Assembly: GCF_004123295.1 (NCBI RefSeq)
Contig: NZ_SDMK01000002.1
Span: 186,001-250,000 of the forward strand
Length of the DNA: 64,000 nt
DNA from: Silvibacterium dinghuense
GTDB taxonomy: Bacteria > Acidobacteriota > Terriglobia > Terriglobales > Acidobacteriaceae
Direction: 5' to 3'
The notes beneath the pieces are model-generated. The model worked only from the letters and a program-made list of their open reading frames with translations, ran no database searches and was not told the origin of the DNA. Below, one piece after another: positions 34,141-42,997 of this stretch. The number at the start of each line of letters is the position of its first letter. Within the stretch, counting starts at the first letter, position 1. The position numbers and the translations under genes are program-made.

Positions 34141-36036
34141 ATGCGCGGAGGCGGACTGGGCGGAGGATTGGCGTCGAAGGCAGAGAGAACGACGTCACGG
34201 CGGGGAACGATCCGCGCCGCTGCAGGCGAGCAGCCGAAGGCGAAGCCGGACCTGCGCAAGGCGTTTCCCAAGGTCTGGGAGCTGGTTCGCCCGCGGCGCT
34301 GGCTGCTGCTCTTCGGTCTGGTGCTGGTCGCGGTGAACCGCGTGGCGGGCCTGATTCTGCCCATCTCAACCAAGTACCTGATCGATGGTGTGCTGAATCC
34401 GAAGAGCCCGCATCCGGGGCGGCTGCTGCCGCTGGTGGGAGCCATCTTTGCGGCAACGGCGATTCAGGCCGCAACCTCATTCTCTCTGACGCAACTCTTG
34501 TCGAAGGCGGCGCAGCGGATGATCGCCGACCTGCGCAAGCAGGTGCAGCAGCACATCGGGCGGCTGTCGGTGAGCTTCTACGACAGCAACCGTACCGGCG
34601 TGCTGGTCTCGCGGATCATGACCGACGTCGAAGGCGTGCGCAACCTCATCGGCACGGGGCTGGTGGAGTTCGTCGGCGGCATGCTGACGGCATTGATGGT
34701 TTTCACCTACCTGCTCATCAGCAACGCGCGCATGACGCTGATCGTCTTCGCGGTGATTGCAGCCTTCGTGCTGGTGCTGCAGCGGGCTTTTAAGACGATC
34801 CGGCCGATCTTCCGTGAGCGCGGCAAAATCAACGCCGAAGTGACAGGCCGCCTGACCGAGTCGCTGGGTGGCGTACGGGTCATCAAGGGCTACCATGCCG
34901 AGGAGCGTGAGGCGACGGTCTTTGCCGGCGGCGTGCAGCGCCTACTCGACAACGTGATGCGCTCGCTGACAGCGACCAGCACGATGTCCTTTGCAGCGAC
35001 AACGGTGCTGGGTATCGTGGGCGGGCTGGTGATGCTCATTGGTGGGCATGGAGTGCTCACCCATCGCATGACGGTGGGCGGTTACTTCCAGTTCACGGCG
35101 CTGCTGGCCTTTATGATTGCGCCGGTCTTCCAGATCGTGAATATCGGCACGCAGCTCACCGAAGCGCTGGCGGGTCTCGATCGCACGATGGAGATTCTGG
35201 CAGAAAAGGACGAGTTCAGCGACCCTGAGCGTGTGCATGCGCTGGGACCGATCGAGGGCAACGTGACCTTCGACGACGTGCGCTTTGCCTACGAGACGGA
35301 CAAGCCGGTGCTGCATGGGATCTCATTCGAAGCCAAGCCGGGGACGATGACCGCGCTGGTCGGTTCATCGGGTTCGGGTAAATCAACGATCATCAGTTTG
35401 GTATGCGCCTTCCATAAACCTGACTCCGGCCGCGTGCTGATCGATGGCATCGATCTGGCGACTGTGCGTCTGGACGACTATCGCGCGCAATTGGGTGTGG
35501 TGCTGCAGGAGTCCTTTCTCTTCGACGGCACTATTCGCGAGAATGTGGTCTTCTCTTATCCCGATGCGACCGAAGAGCAGTTTCTGAACGCGTGCAGGAT
35601 CGCAAGGGTAGACGAGTTCGCCGAGCGCTTTCCGGAAGGCTATGACACCATCGTCGGCGAGCGCGGCGTAAAGCTCTCAGGCGGCCAGCGGCAGCGGCTG
35701 TCGATTGCGCGGGCAATCCTCGCCAATCCGCGCATCCTGATCCTCGACGAGGCAACTTCGTCGCTCGATTCGGAGTCGGAGGCGATGATTCAGGCAGGCC
35801 TCGCCTTTCTCATGGAAGGCCGCACCACCTTCACCATCGCGCATCGCCTCTCCACCATTCGCAAAGCCGACCAGATCCTGGTCATCGAACAGGGGCAGAT
35901 CGTCGAGCGGGGGACGCACGCAAGCCTCTACGAGCTTGGCGGGCGCTATTACGACCTCTACACGCGGCAGCATGGTTTGGAGACAAATCTCTTTCTCGCG
36001 CCCGGCGAGGGCGACGTAGTGGAAGAAGCGAAGTAG
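34141..36036 (+). CDS. ABC exporter half-transporter, MsbA/lipid-drug type
   Basis: 631 residues: a basic, glycine-rich N-terminus of about 60 residues, a six-helix type-1 exporter domain (about 60-350; GVLVSRIMTDVEGVRNLI), and an ATPase domain with Walker A GSSGSGKST (about 407), Q-loop (VLQESFLFDGTIREN), signature LSGGQRQR (about 512), Walker B ILILDEATSSLD and H-loop IAHRLSTI. It should act as a homodimer. Sequence resembles MsbA-type lipid or multidrug exporters; the substrate is not deducible. ATG 34141 with GAGGG upstream is preferred to the longer frame overlapping the preceding gene. A terminator follows. Confidence 0.93.
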   Translation: MRGGGLGGGLASKAERTTSRRGTIRAAAGEQPKAKPDLRKAFPKVWELVRPRRWLLLFGLVLVAVNRVAGLILPISTKYLIDGVLNPKSPHPGRLLPLVGAIFAATAIQAATSFSLTQLLSKAAQRMIADLRKQVQQHIGRLSVSFYDSNRTGVLVSRIMTDVEGVRNLIGTGLVEFVGGMLTALMVFTYLLISNARMTLIVFAVIAAFVLVLQRAFKTIRPIFRERGKINAEVTGRLTESLGGVRVIKGYHAEEREATVFAGGVQRLLDNVMRSLTATSTMSFAATTVLGIVGGLVMLIGGHGVLTHRMTVGGYFQFTALLAFMIAPVFQIVNIGTQLTEALAGLDRTMEILAEKDEFSDPERVHALGPIEGNVTFDDVRFAYETDKPVLHGISFEAKPGTMTALVGSSGSGKSTIISLVCAFHKPDSGRVLIDGIDLATVRLDDYRAQLGVVLQESFLFDGTIRENVVFSYPDATEEQFLNACRIARVDEFAERFPEGYDTIVGERGVKLSGGQRQRLSIARAILANPRILILDEATSSLDSESEAMIQAGLAFLMEGRTTFTIAHRLSTIRKADQILVIEQGQIVERGTHASLYELGGRYYDLYTRQHGLETNLFLAPGEGDVVEEAK

Positions 36037-36064
36037 AGCAGTCTCACAATCGATAAGAACAGAG

Positions 36065-36093
36065 AACAGGCCCGGCGACGGGCCTGTTTTGTT
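36065..36093 (+). terminator. Rho-independent terminator after the ABC exporter operon
   Basis: AACAGGCCCG (36065-36074) and CGGGCCTGTT (36079-36088) are perfectly complementary around GCGA and are followed by TTGTTT. It separates the exporter operon from the chemosensory cluster. Confidence 0.92.
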
Positions 36094-36161
36094 TGCATCC
36101 TGCATCCGATGTACGCGGATCGGACACCTCCAGTGGTTGACGCCGGTTACGCGCGTCCCGT

Positions 36162-36188
36162 TCAAGCACAAATGCATCGCGCCGATAA
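36162..36188 (+). promoter_or_regulatory. Sigma-28 (FliA)-like promoter upstream of the chemosensory operon
   Basis: TCAAGCAC, 11 bases, GCCGATAA (36181-36188): the -10 octamer is identical to the E. coli sigma-28 consensus, the spacing is exact and the -35 matches four of eight positions of TAAAGTTT. It lies 72 bases before cheY. The octamer alone is expected about twice by chance in a window this size, so the call depends on position and on the related copy before cheA. Confidence 0.5.
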
Positions 36189-36259
36189 ACGGGAAGTTCC
36201 CGCTCGTGGAATGGGCATGGTGACGAGCCTGCAAAAATCCGGGTGGGCGGAGGATAGGT

Positions 36260-36643
36260 GTGCTGAATGTATTGTTGATCGACGATTCGATGGTCATCCG
36301 CAAGATGCTGCGGCGGGTGCTGGGGGAATGCAACCTTGGTGTCAACGAAATTCACGAAGCCGGAGATGGCAGCGCGGCGCTGAAGGTGCTCGAGGCGAAT
36401 ACGGTGCAGCTCATCCTCTGCGACGTGAACATGCCGGTCATGAACGGGATGGAGTTCCTCGAAGAAAAGCAGAAAAACAGCGCGTGGAAGGATATTCCGG
36501 TGCTTATGGTGACCACGGAAGGCGGCATGGAGAACGTGATGAAGGCCGTGCAGCTGGGCGCCAAGGGCTATATCCACAAGCCATTCACCACGGATGAAGT
36601 GAAGCAGAAGCTGTTGCAGTGTCTTGGCGCGGGCGTGGCCTGA
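36260..36643 (+). CDS. cheY: CheY-like response regulator, first gene of the chemosensory cluster
   Basis: 127 residues, a receiver domain only: acidic residues D8-D9, phospho-acceptor D55 (LILCDVNMPVMNG), threonine in MVTTEGG and lysine in HKPFT. It should be phosphorylated by the CheA encoded two genes later. GTG 36260 has GGAGGA five bases upstream. Followed after 19 bases by cheX. Confidence 0.92.
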   Translation: MLNVLLIDDSMVIRKMLRRVLGECNLGVNEIHEAGDGSAALKVLEANTVQLILCDVNMPVMNGMEFLEEKQKNSAWKDIPVLMVTTEGGMENVMKAVQLGAKGYIHKPFTTDEVKQKLLQCLGAGVA

Positions 36644-36662
36644 AGGCAAAGGGAGGAATTCA

Positions 36663-37214
36663 ATGGCGGAAGAGAAACTCGATCTCGCCAGGGCTGGAGA
36701 ATTGGCCTGCGAGGCAATCCGCAAGGCGGTGCCGCATGCCTTTGCGACGATGGCCGGCGTGGACGCGGTTCTGGATGTGGAGGCCGATGGGCAGCCTGTG
36801 GAACAGGATCTGCGCTGTGTAGCCGGGGTGATCGGCTGGGTGGGAAGCCTGAGCGGGACAGGGATGCTCGAGTGCACGCCTGAGTTTGCCTGTACGCTGG
36901 CCAACCTGATGCTGGGCACCGAAGAGAAGACGCTGACCCCGGAGGCGCTGGACGCAGTCGCGGAGATGACGAACATCATCTTCGGCTGCATGAAGACCGA
37001 TCTCGAACCACTGGTGGGGCCGATGGCGCTGAGCGTGCCGACGATTATCAGCGGTACCGATGTGCAGATGCGCACCTCGGGCGAGAGGATTGCGGTCTTC
37101 CGTATCGGCGTCGACGCGAGCCGTTTGCGGGTGCGCCTCTACCTGAACCAGATGGAGGAGCGGCGCGGCGCACTGGGCCAGTACTGGACCCTCTCCTGCG
37201 AGCCTGCGAAATAA
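36663..37214 (+). CDS. cheX: CheX-type chemotaxis phosphatase (first copy)
   Basis: 183 residues of the CheC/CheX/FliY fold. The active-site pattern DxxxExxNxxxG is present once, with E101 and N104 (DAVAEMTNIIFG), as in CheX, and the C-terminal half has the family's paired strands. CheX dephosphorylates CheY-P as a dimer. ATG 36663 is preceded by AGGGAGG. A 124-base gap with a second sigma-28-like element separates it from cheA. Confidence 0.85.
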   Translation: MAEEKLDLARAGELACEAIRKAVPHAFATMAGVDAVLDVEADGQPVEQDLRCVAGVIGWVGSLSGTGMLECTPEFACTLANLMLGTEEKTLTPEALDAVAEMTNIIFGCMKTDLEPLVGPMALSVPTIISGTDVQMRTSGERIAVFRIGVDASRLRVRLYLNQMEERRGALGQYWTLSCEPAK

Positions 37215-37233
37215 GCTGCGCGGGTGGACTACC

Positions 37234-37261
37234 TCAAGTGCAGCGTTCTTCAAACCGATAA
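37234..37261 (+). promoter_or_regulatory. Second sigma-28-like element, upstream of cheA
   Basis: TCAAGTGC, 12 bases, ACCGATAA: five of eight -35 positions and seven of eight -10 positions match the sigma-28 consensus, with a spacer one base longer than ideal. It shares TCAAG and CCGATAAA with the element before cheY and lies 77 bases before cheA. Confidence 0.4.
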
Positions 37262-37338
37262 ATGCGACACAAACCAATCTGCTGGTCTCCCCCCAGGCCA
37301 GACAGTGCGCCCACAGGCCATAGAGACCGGAAGACCGC

Positions 37339-40092
37339 ATGATCGACGACGAGGATGTTCGAGAATTTCTGATCGAAAGCAATGAGAATCTTGCCCATCT
37401 GGACAGCCATCTGGTGGAGCTCGAGGAGCGGCCCGATGATGCGCGGCTGCTGGCCGAGGTCTTCCGCACCGTGCACACCATCAAGGGAACCTCGGGCTTC
37501 TTCGGCTTTGACCGCCTCGGTTCTATCACGCATGTAGCGGAGAACATCCTGAGCCAGCTGCGCGATCGCCAGCGCGAGCTCACCCCTCCTCTGGCCTCGC
37601 TGATTCTTGAAACGGTCGATGCGGTCAAGGCGATTCTCGAGAACATCGAGACGACCGGCGGAGAGGGAAGTGAAAGCTATGCCGGGCTGGTGGCGCGTCT
37701 TGAGTCTGCCTATCGCGGTGAGGCGGTTTCCTCTGCTGGTGAGCCTGCGTCGGCCGAGGCCGCTGCGCAGGCCGCGGCGGCGGAGCCGGTGGAAGAGCAT
37801 GCGGCCCTGGTGCCGGTGGCCGCGGCATCGGTGCAGGTAGAGCTGGTGCACGGGATAGAGAGCAAGCCTGGTCATGGACAGGCTGTCGTGCGCAGCACGG
37901 CGGCACCGCCTGTCGCCGCAGAGGGTGAGCGGAGCAGCGGACGCGCAGAAGAGGCCGGCGGAGGTGGAACAAGCCTCTCGGACTCGACCATCCGCGTGGA
38001 TGTGCAACTGCTTGATAAGTTAATGAACCTGGTAGGCGAGCTGGTGCTGGCGCGCAATCAGCTCATTCAGGATGTAGCAGCAACCTCGCAGCTGACCGGC
38101 GCCTCGCAGCGGCTGAACCACATCACCAGCGAGTTGCAGGAAGGCGTGATGAAGATGCGCATGCAGCCCATCGGCGTGGTGTGGAATAAGCTGCCCCGCG
38201 TGGTGCGCGATCTGGCTGCCGAGTGCCGCAAGAAGATCCAGATCGAGATGGACGGCGCCGACACGGAGCTGGACAAGACCATCATCGAAGCCATCAAGGA
38301 CCCGCTCACCCACATCGTGCGCAACTCCTGCGATCACGGGATTGAATCGCCGGAGGTGCGCGTGGCGCGGGGAAAAAACGCGGCGGGGAAGATTCAACTC
38401 CGCGCCTTTCATGAGGGCGGTCACGTCATCATCGAGATCAGCGATGACGGCGGTGGGATCGACCCGGAAAAAGTGAAGGCCAAGGCTCGCGACAAGGGAT
38501 TGCTGCCGCCGGAACGCATCGCCGCGCTGAGCGATCGCGAGGCGACACAGCTGATCTTCCTGCCTGGATTTTCGACTGCGGAAAAGGTCACCAACATCTC
38601 CGGCCGCGGCGTAGGCATGGACGTGGTGAAGACGAAGATCGAAAAGACCGGCGGCTCGGTGGATATCTTCAGCACTTTCCATCAAGGCATGACCGTGCGC
38701 ATCAAGATTCCCCTGACGCTGGCCATCATTCCCGGGCTGGTGGTTGCGGCGAACTGCCGTGTTGCCGGGCGGGAGGGCGAGTCGCGCCGCCATCGCTTCA
38801 TCATTCCGCAGGCCAATCTGCTCGAGCTGATCCGGATCGAGGGCGAAGAGGTACGCACGCAGTTCCAGAGCGTGCACGGCACCGAGGTCTATCGCCATCG
38901 CGGACACCTGCTCCCGGTCATCTCGCTGCATACCGTGCTGCATCTGCCGCCCGGCGTACCGACGGAGAGCGACGAAGAGGTGCGCAACATCGTCGTACTG
39001 CAGGTGGAAGACAGGCAGTTCGGCCTGGTAGTCGATCACATCAGCGATACACAGGAGATCGTGGTGAAGCCGCTGGGCAAGGAGCTGAAGGGGCTGAATT
39101 GCTATGTCGGCGCGACCATCATGGGCGATGGCAAGGTGGCATTGATTCTGGATGCGGCAGGCATTGCGCGGCTGGCCGGCTTTGGCGCGAAGCAGAAGGA
39201 TGCACTGGTCATGGCTCAGGAGCAGGGTGTGGACGGAGGGCGTGAATCGCAGCGTCTGCTGCTCTTTGCTGCCGGGAGCTTTACGCGGCTGGCGGTACCG
39301 CTCAGCCTGGTCTCGCGCCTCGAGGAGTTTGCCGCGGCGCGCGTGGAACGGGCCTCCGGCGCGGAAGTCCTGCATTATCGCGGACAGATCCTTCCTCTGG
39401 CTTTTCTCGAAAGCGCGCTGGGCGGCGGACATTCCTCGGAGCGGCGGGCAGGACGGGAGAGCGAACCGATCCTGGTGATCGTGTGCAGCAATGGCGCCCG
39501 CAGCCTGGGACTGGTGGTGGACAGGATTCTCGATGTGGTCGAGGACGCAATCGGCGCGGCGCGGCCAAGCAGCGTGCCCGGGCTGCTGGGTTCGGCGCTG
39601 ATCGGCGGTGCGCTCACCGACTTCATCGACCTGCACGCGCTGGGCCGGCTAGTGGGCGAGGACTGGAACCAGGCTCCGGCGCAGGCGCATGGACAGGGTT
39701 CGCTGTTAGTGGTGGTTCCGGCGCTGGCGCCGCGTGAGATGCTGCGCAATGCTCTCGAGCTTGCTGGTTACCGGGTACAGGCGGTGGCTTCGGTGCCGGA
39801 GGGAGTAGCGCGGCTGGCCCGGGGCGGCACCGATGCGGTGGTCACGGCATCGGATCTTGGCCATGGAGAGGGACGCATGCTGCTCGAGGGCATGCGGGAG
39901 CAGCCGCAGCTCCGCGAGATGCCGTTGATCGCGCTTGTCGGAGAAGGGGAAATCAATGGAGCCGAAGTGCAGGCACAGGCCGATGCCTGGACGCTTTTTG
40001 CCGATGGGCGGGAGCAGTTGCTCGAGCGGCTGGGCGAGGTGTTCAGCACCCAAACGCCGGAGCCGGAACTGGCTCTGGCCGGGGCAAGGTAA
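37339..40092 (+). CDS. cheA: CheA hybrid chemotaxis kinase with two CheW-like domains and a pseudo-receiver
   Basis: 917 residues, longer than the usual 650-750. Order: Hpt domain with phosphorylated H46 (FRTVHTIKGTSGFFG), alanine-rich linker (about 130-215), dimerisation helices (about 216-285), ATPase (about 290-455; N-box VRNSCDHGIE, DDGGGIDP, GRGVGMDVV), a first CheW-like domain (about 460-615), a second CheW-like domain (about 635-775; DRILDVVEDAI) and a receiver-like domain (about 787-902). In the last, the phospho-acceptor position is alanine (A837, VVTASD) and the acidic pair is missing (VVVPALAP), so it should not accept phosphate. No CheY-binding P2 domain is obvious. cheW follows six bases later. 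Confidence 0.93.
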   Translation: MIDDEDVREFLIESNENLAHLDSHLVELEERPDDARLLAEVFRTVHTIKGTSGFFGFDRLGSITHVAENILSQLRDRQRELTPPLASLILETVDAVKAILENIETTGGEGSESYAGLVARLESAYRGEAVSSAGEPASAEAAAQAAAAEPVEEHAALVPVAAASVQVELVHGIESKPGHGQAVVRSTAAPPVAAEGERSSGRAEEAGGGGTSLSDSTIRVDVQLLDKLMNLVGELVLARNQLIQDVAATSQLTGASQRLNHITSELQEGVMKMRMQPIGVVWNKLPRVVRDLAAECRKKIQIEMDGADTELDKTIIEAIKDPLTHIVRNSCDHGIESPEVRVARGKNAAGKIQLRAFHEGGHVIIEISDDGGGIDPEKVKAKARDKGLLPPERIAALSDREATQLIFLPGFSTAEKVTNISGRGVGMDVVKTKIEKTGGSVDIFSTFHQGMTVRIKIPLTLAIIPGLVVAANCRVAGREGESRRHRFIIPQANLLELIRIEGEEVRTQFQSVHGTEVYRHRGHLLPVISLHTVLHLPPGVPTESDEEVRNIVVLQVEDRQFGLVVDHISDTQEIVVKPLGKELKGLNCYVGATIMGDGKVALILDAAGIARLAGFGAKQKDALVMAQEQGVDGGRESQRLLLFAAGSFTRLAVPLSLVSRLEEFAAARVERASGAEVLHYRGQILPLAFLESALGGGHSSERRAGRESEPILVIVCSNGARSLGLVVDRILDVVEDAIGAARPSSVPGLLGSALIGGALTDFIDLHALGRLVGEDWNQAPAQAHGQGSLLVVVPALAPREMLRNALELAGYRVQAVASVPEGVARLARGGTDAVVTASDLGHGEGRMLLEGMREQPQLREMPLIALVGEGEINGAEVQAQADAWTLFADGREQLLERLGEVFSTQTPEPELALAGAR

Positions 40093-40098
40093 GGGACG

Positions 40099-40584
40099 AT
40101 GCAGAGTTTGGAGCGCGTGAACAGAGGACTGGTGAGGAGAGACGCAGGCGCCGCGGGCACACGGCAGTTCGCCACCGTGAAGGTAGGGGAATGCCTGCTG
40201 GGCATCGCCGTGGAGAAGGTGCGCGAGGTGATGCGCCCGCAGGAGATGACCGATGTGCCGCTGGCCGCGCCGGCGATCCGCGGGCTGATCAATCTGCGTG
40301 GACAGATCGTGATGTCGGTGGACACGCGTATGAGCCTAGGTCTTGAGGCTGCTCCGGAGGAGCAGGCGATGCGCAGCATCATTCTTCGCTCGGAGGAAGG
40401 TGGGGTGAGCCTGCTGGTGGACGATATCGGGGACGTGCTGGATGTGCCGGTCGAGGCCTTCGCTCCAGTGCCGGACAACATGCCGGAGATGCGGCGGGAG
40501 CTGATCGACGGCGTATACAACCTCGACAACCATCTGCTCCTGGTGCTCAACACGGAGAAGCTGTTGGAAAAAGCGTGCCGCTGA
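40099..40584 (+). CDS. cheW: CheW coupling protein
   Basis: 161 residues with a 20-residue basic N-terminal extension and a full CheW fold: [21 protein letters not shown] (cited as [13 protein letters not shown]), [15 protein letters not shown] with the receptor-contacting arginine, and [10 protein letters not shown]. It links the receptor to CheA. AAGGGA precedes the ATG and the gene is six bases from cheA. Confidence 0.95.
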   Translation: MQSLERVNRGLVRRDAGAAGTRQFATVKVGECLLGIAVEKVREVMRPQEMTDVPLAAPAIRGLINLRGQIVMSVDTRMSLGLEAAPEEQAMRSIILRSEEGGVSLLVDDIGDVLDVPVEAFAPVPDNMPEMRRELIDGVYNLDNHLLLVLNTEKLLEKACR

Positions 40585-40687
40585 GCCGGAGAACAAACAT
40601 GCGTGCGCAAAGCAGGCCAGGGCTGTAGCGGCGGCAGGCAGTGTCCACGCAGGAAAAGCGAATCATGAAAAGGAATGGGGAGAAGCG

Positions 40688-42586
40688 ATGGCGACAGGTG
40701 TGGTGAAGCATGTAGTGACGATGCCTCCGGTCATGGCCAAGACGCCGCGGGCAGGCAAGACGGCCAGCAAGGCAACGGGGAAGAATCATGAGACGCACGC
40801 GGCGAAGAGCACGGTGAAAAGCCCGGCGAAGCCCGGCCAGAAACCGCATGCATCCAGCTTCGAGCGCTCTCTCGAATCGCTGCTGACGCCGGTGATGCTG
40901 GTGGATAAGAACTTCACCATCGTTTATGCCAACAAGGGCACGCGCAAGATGATTGCGAGTCATCTCGCAGTCTTTCAGCAGGTCTATCCGGGATTTACTG
41001 CGGAACAGATTGTGGGTTCTTCGATCGATCGCTTCCATCGCGATCCAAGCCATCAGCGCCGCCTGCTCTCGAATCCGGAAAACCTGCCTTACGAGACGGA
41101 TATTCACGTGGGCTCGGTGACCTTTCACCTGCAGGTGAGCGGATATTTTGACGAGGCCGGGAATCTCGACGGCTATTCGCTCGAATGGCAGGATGTGAGC
41201 CGTGAACGCGAGAAAGAGATCGACAATAACGATCTTGCCGGGCAGCTGAAGGCTATCGACAAATCCTGGGCACTGATCTCCTTCGAGATGGATGGGACGA
41301 TCAAGAGCGCCAACAAGAACTTCCTGCGCCTGATGGGCTACACAGAGGAAGAGGTCATCGGAAAAAAGCATGCGATCTTCATGTTTCCCGAAGATCGAGG
41401 CAGCCGCGAATACACCGAATTCTGGGATGGACTGCGGCATGGAGAGTATCAAAGCGGCGAATTCCGGAGGGTGAGCAAGGATGGCCGCGAGGTATGGATT
41501 CAAGGCGCTTACAATCCGATCCTCGACGTGAATGGCAAGCCCTTCAAGGTAGTGAAATTTGCTACCGATGTCACCGAGCAGGTGAAAATGCGCGATGCCA
41601 TGACGTCGCGCGCGGAGGAAGACCAGCGCGAGGCAGCTGAGCTTCGGCAGAAGGTCGCAGGCATTGTCGAGGTGGTATCGGCAGCGGCCAGGGGTGATCT
41701 GACACAGGAGATTACCGTTGTCGGCAGCGATCCGGTTGGCCAGATTGGCGAAGGTCTGAAGCGCTTCTTCGGCGATCTGCGCGGGAACATGAAAGGGCTT
41801 CAGGATACGGCCGTGGCGTTGGCCGCTTCTTCCGAGCAGCTTTCGGCCATCAGCCAGCAGTTGACGCAGAGCGCGGGTGAGACCGCTGAGCAGGCGACAA
41901 CGGCCTCTTCCGGCAGTGAGTTGGTATCCGCAAACGTGGGCATGGTGGCTTCAAGCTCGGAGGAAATGCTGGCTTCGATCCGCGAGATCTCGAAGAGTGC
42001 GACCGAGGCTTCGCGCGTCGCGAAATCCGCGGTGTCGCTGGCCGATTCCACGAACCAGACCATCGGGCAGCTGGGGGCGTCGAGCCTCGAAATCGGCAAA
42101 GTCATCAAGGTGATCACCTCCATTGCCCAGCAGACGAACCTGCTGGCACTCAATGCAACGATCGAAGCGGCACGCGCCGGCGAAGCAGGCAAGGGGTTTG
42201 CCGTGGTAGCCAACGAGGTGAAGGAGCTGGCCAAGGAGACGGCGCGCGCGACCGAGGAGATCGGACGGAAGATCGAGACCATCCAGACTGATACGAAGGC
42301 TGCGGTGACCGCCATCGCGCAGGTCGGCGAGGTCATCAACCAGGTCAACGACATCTCGAACACCATCGCTTCGGCGGTCGAAGAGCAGACGGCCACGACC
42401 AATGAGATCGGCCGCAACGTGACCGAGGCGGCGCGCGGCACCAACGATATTGCGCGCAGCATCGCGCGGGTGGCCGAGACGGCGACGCACACCACCAGCG
42501 GAGCCCGGGATACGCAGGCGGCGGCGCATTCGCTCACCGAGATGGCGGCGCGGCTGCGGAGCCTGGTCGATGCCTTCCGTATTTGA
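40688..42586 (+). CDS. Soluble methyl-accepting chemotaxis protein with two PAS domains
   Basis: 632 residues and no transmembrane helix, so a cytosolic receptor. Residues 1-60 are rich in lysine, alanine and threonine; PAS-like domains follow at about 62-170 and 185-300 ([25 protein letters not shown]), then a short linker with a HAMP-like segment ([11 protein letters not shown]) and the signalling domain whose tip is [20 protein letters not shown] (478-497). PAS domains suggest redox, gas or small-ligand sensing; the haem- or flavin-binding state cannot be read. It is the only receptor in the cluster and may receive signals from other membrane receptors too. Confidence 0.93.
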   Translation: MATGVVKHVVTMPPVMAKTPRAGKTASKATGKNHETHAAKSTVKSPAKPGQKPHASSFERSLESLLTPVMLVDKNFTIVYANKGTRKMIASHLAVFQQVYPGFTAEQIVGSSIDRFHRDPSHQRRLLSNPENLPYETDIHVGSVTFHLQVSGYFDEAGNLDGYSLEWQDVSREREKEIDNNDLAGQLKAIDKSWALISFEMDGTIKSANKNFLRLMGYTEEEVIGKKHAIFMFPEDRGSREYTEFWDGLRHGEYQSGEFRRVSKDGREVWIQGAYNPILDVNGKPFKVVKFATDVTEQVKMRDAMTSRAEEDQREAAELRQKVAGIVEVVSAAARGDLTQEITVVGSDPVGQIGEGLKRFFGDLRGNMKGLQDTAVALAASSEQLSAISQQLTQSAGETAEQATTASSGSELVSANVGMVASSSEEMLASIREISKSATEASRVAKSAVSLADSTNQTIGQLGASSLEIGKVIKVITSIAQQTNLLALNATIEAARAGEAGKGFAVVANEVKELAKETARATEEIGRKIETIQTDTKAAVTAIAQVGEVINQVNDISNTIASAVEEQTATTNEIGRNVTEAARGTNDIARSIARVAETATHTTSGARDTQAAAHSLTEMAARLRSLVDAFRI

Positions 42587-42617
42587 AGAGGGTGGTGCTG
42601 CGGAAGACAGAGGAGCG

Positions 42618-42992
42618 ATGAAACTCGCATTGGTGGCAGACGACTCGCGCGCGGTGCGCGGCATCCTTTCTCGCATTCTGCAGCGAGCCGGCTTCGAGGT
42701 CGTACAGGCAGAAAACGGACGCGATGGCATGGCCATGCTTCTGACCGAGGCGCGTCCGGTCGCTCTGGTCTGTGCGGACTGGAACATGCCGGAGATGAAT
42801 GGGCTCGATTTCGTGCGGGCACTCCGCGCAGAGAGCCGTTTTGCGGCAACCCCGGTGATGATGATCACCAGCGAAACACACTTTGAGCGGATGCAGACAG
42901 CACTCGGGGCCGGGGTGAGCGAGTACGTCACCAAGCCCTTCACCGAAGAGGTGATCCTCGAAAAGCTGCAGCTGCTGCACGTAATGGATTGA
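42618..42992 (+). CDS. cheY: Second CheY-like response regulator
   Basis: 124 residues, receiver only: D8-D9, phospho-acceptor D54 (LVCADWNMPEMNG), ITSE and TKPFT lysine loop. ATG 42618 is preceded by GAGGAG. It differs clearly from the first CheY, so the two may have separate targets or one may be a phosphate sink. It lies 31 bases after the receptor gene and five before cheB. Confidence 0.92.
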   Translation: MKLALVADDSRAVRGILSRILQRAGFEVVQAENGRDGMAMLLTEARPVALVCADWNMPEMNGLDFVRALRAESRFAATPVMMITSETHFERMQTALGAGVSEYVTKPFTEEVILEKLQLLHVMD

Positions 42993-42997
42993 GGCCC

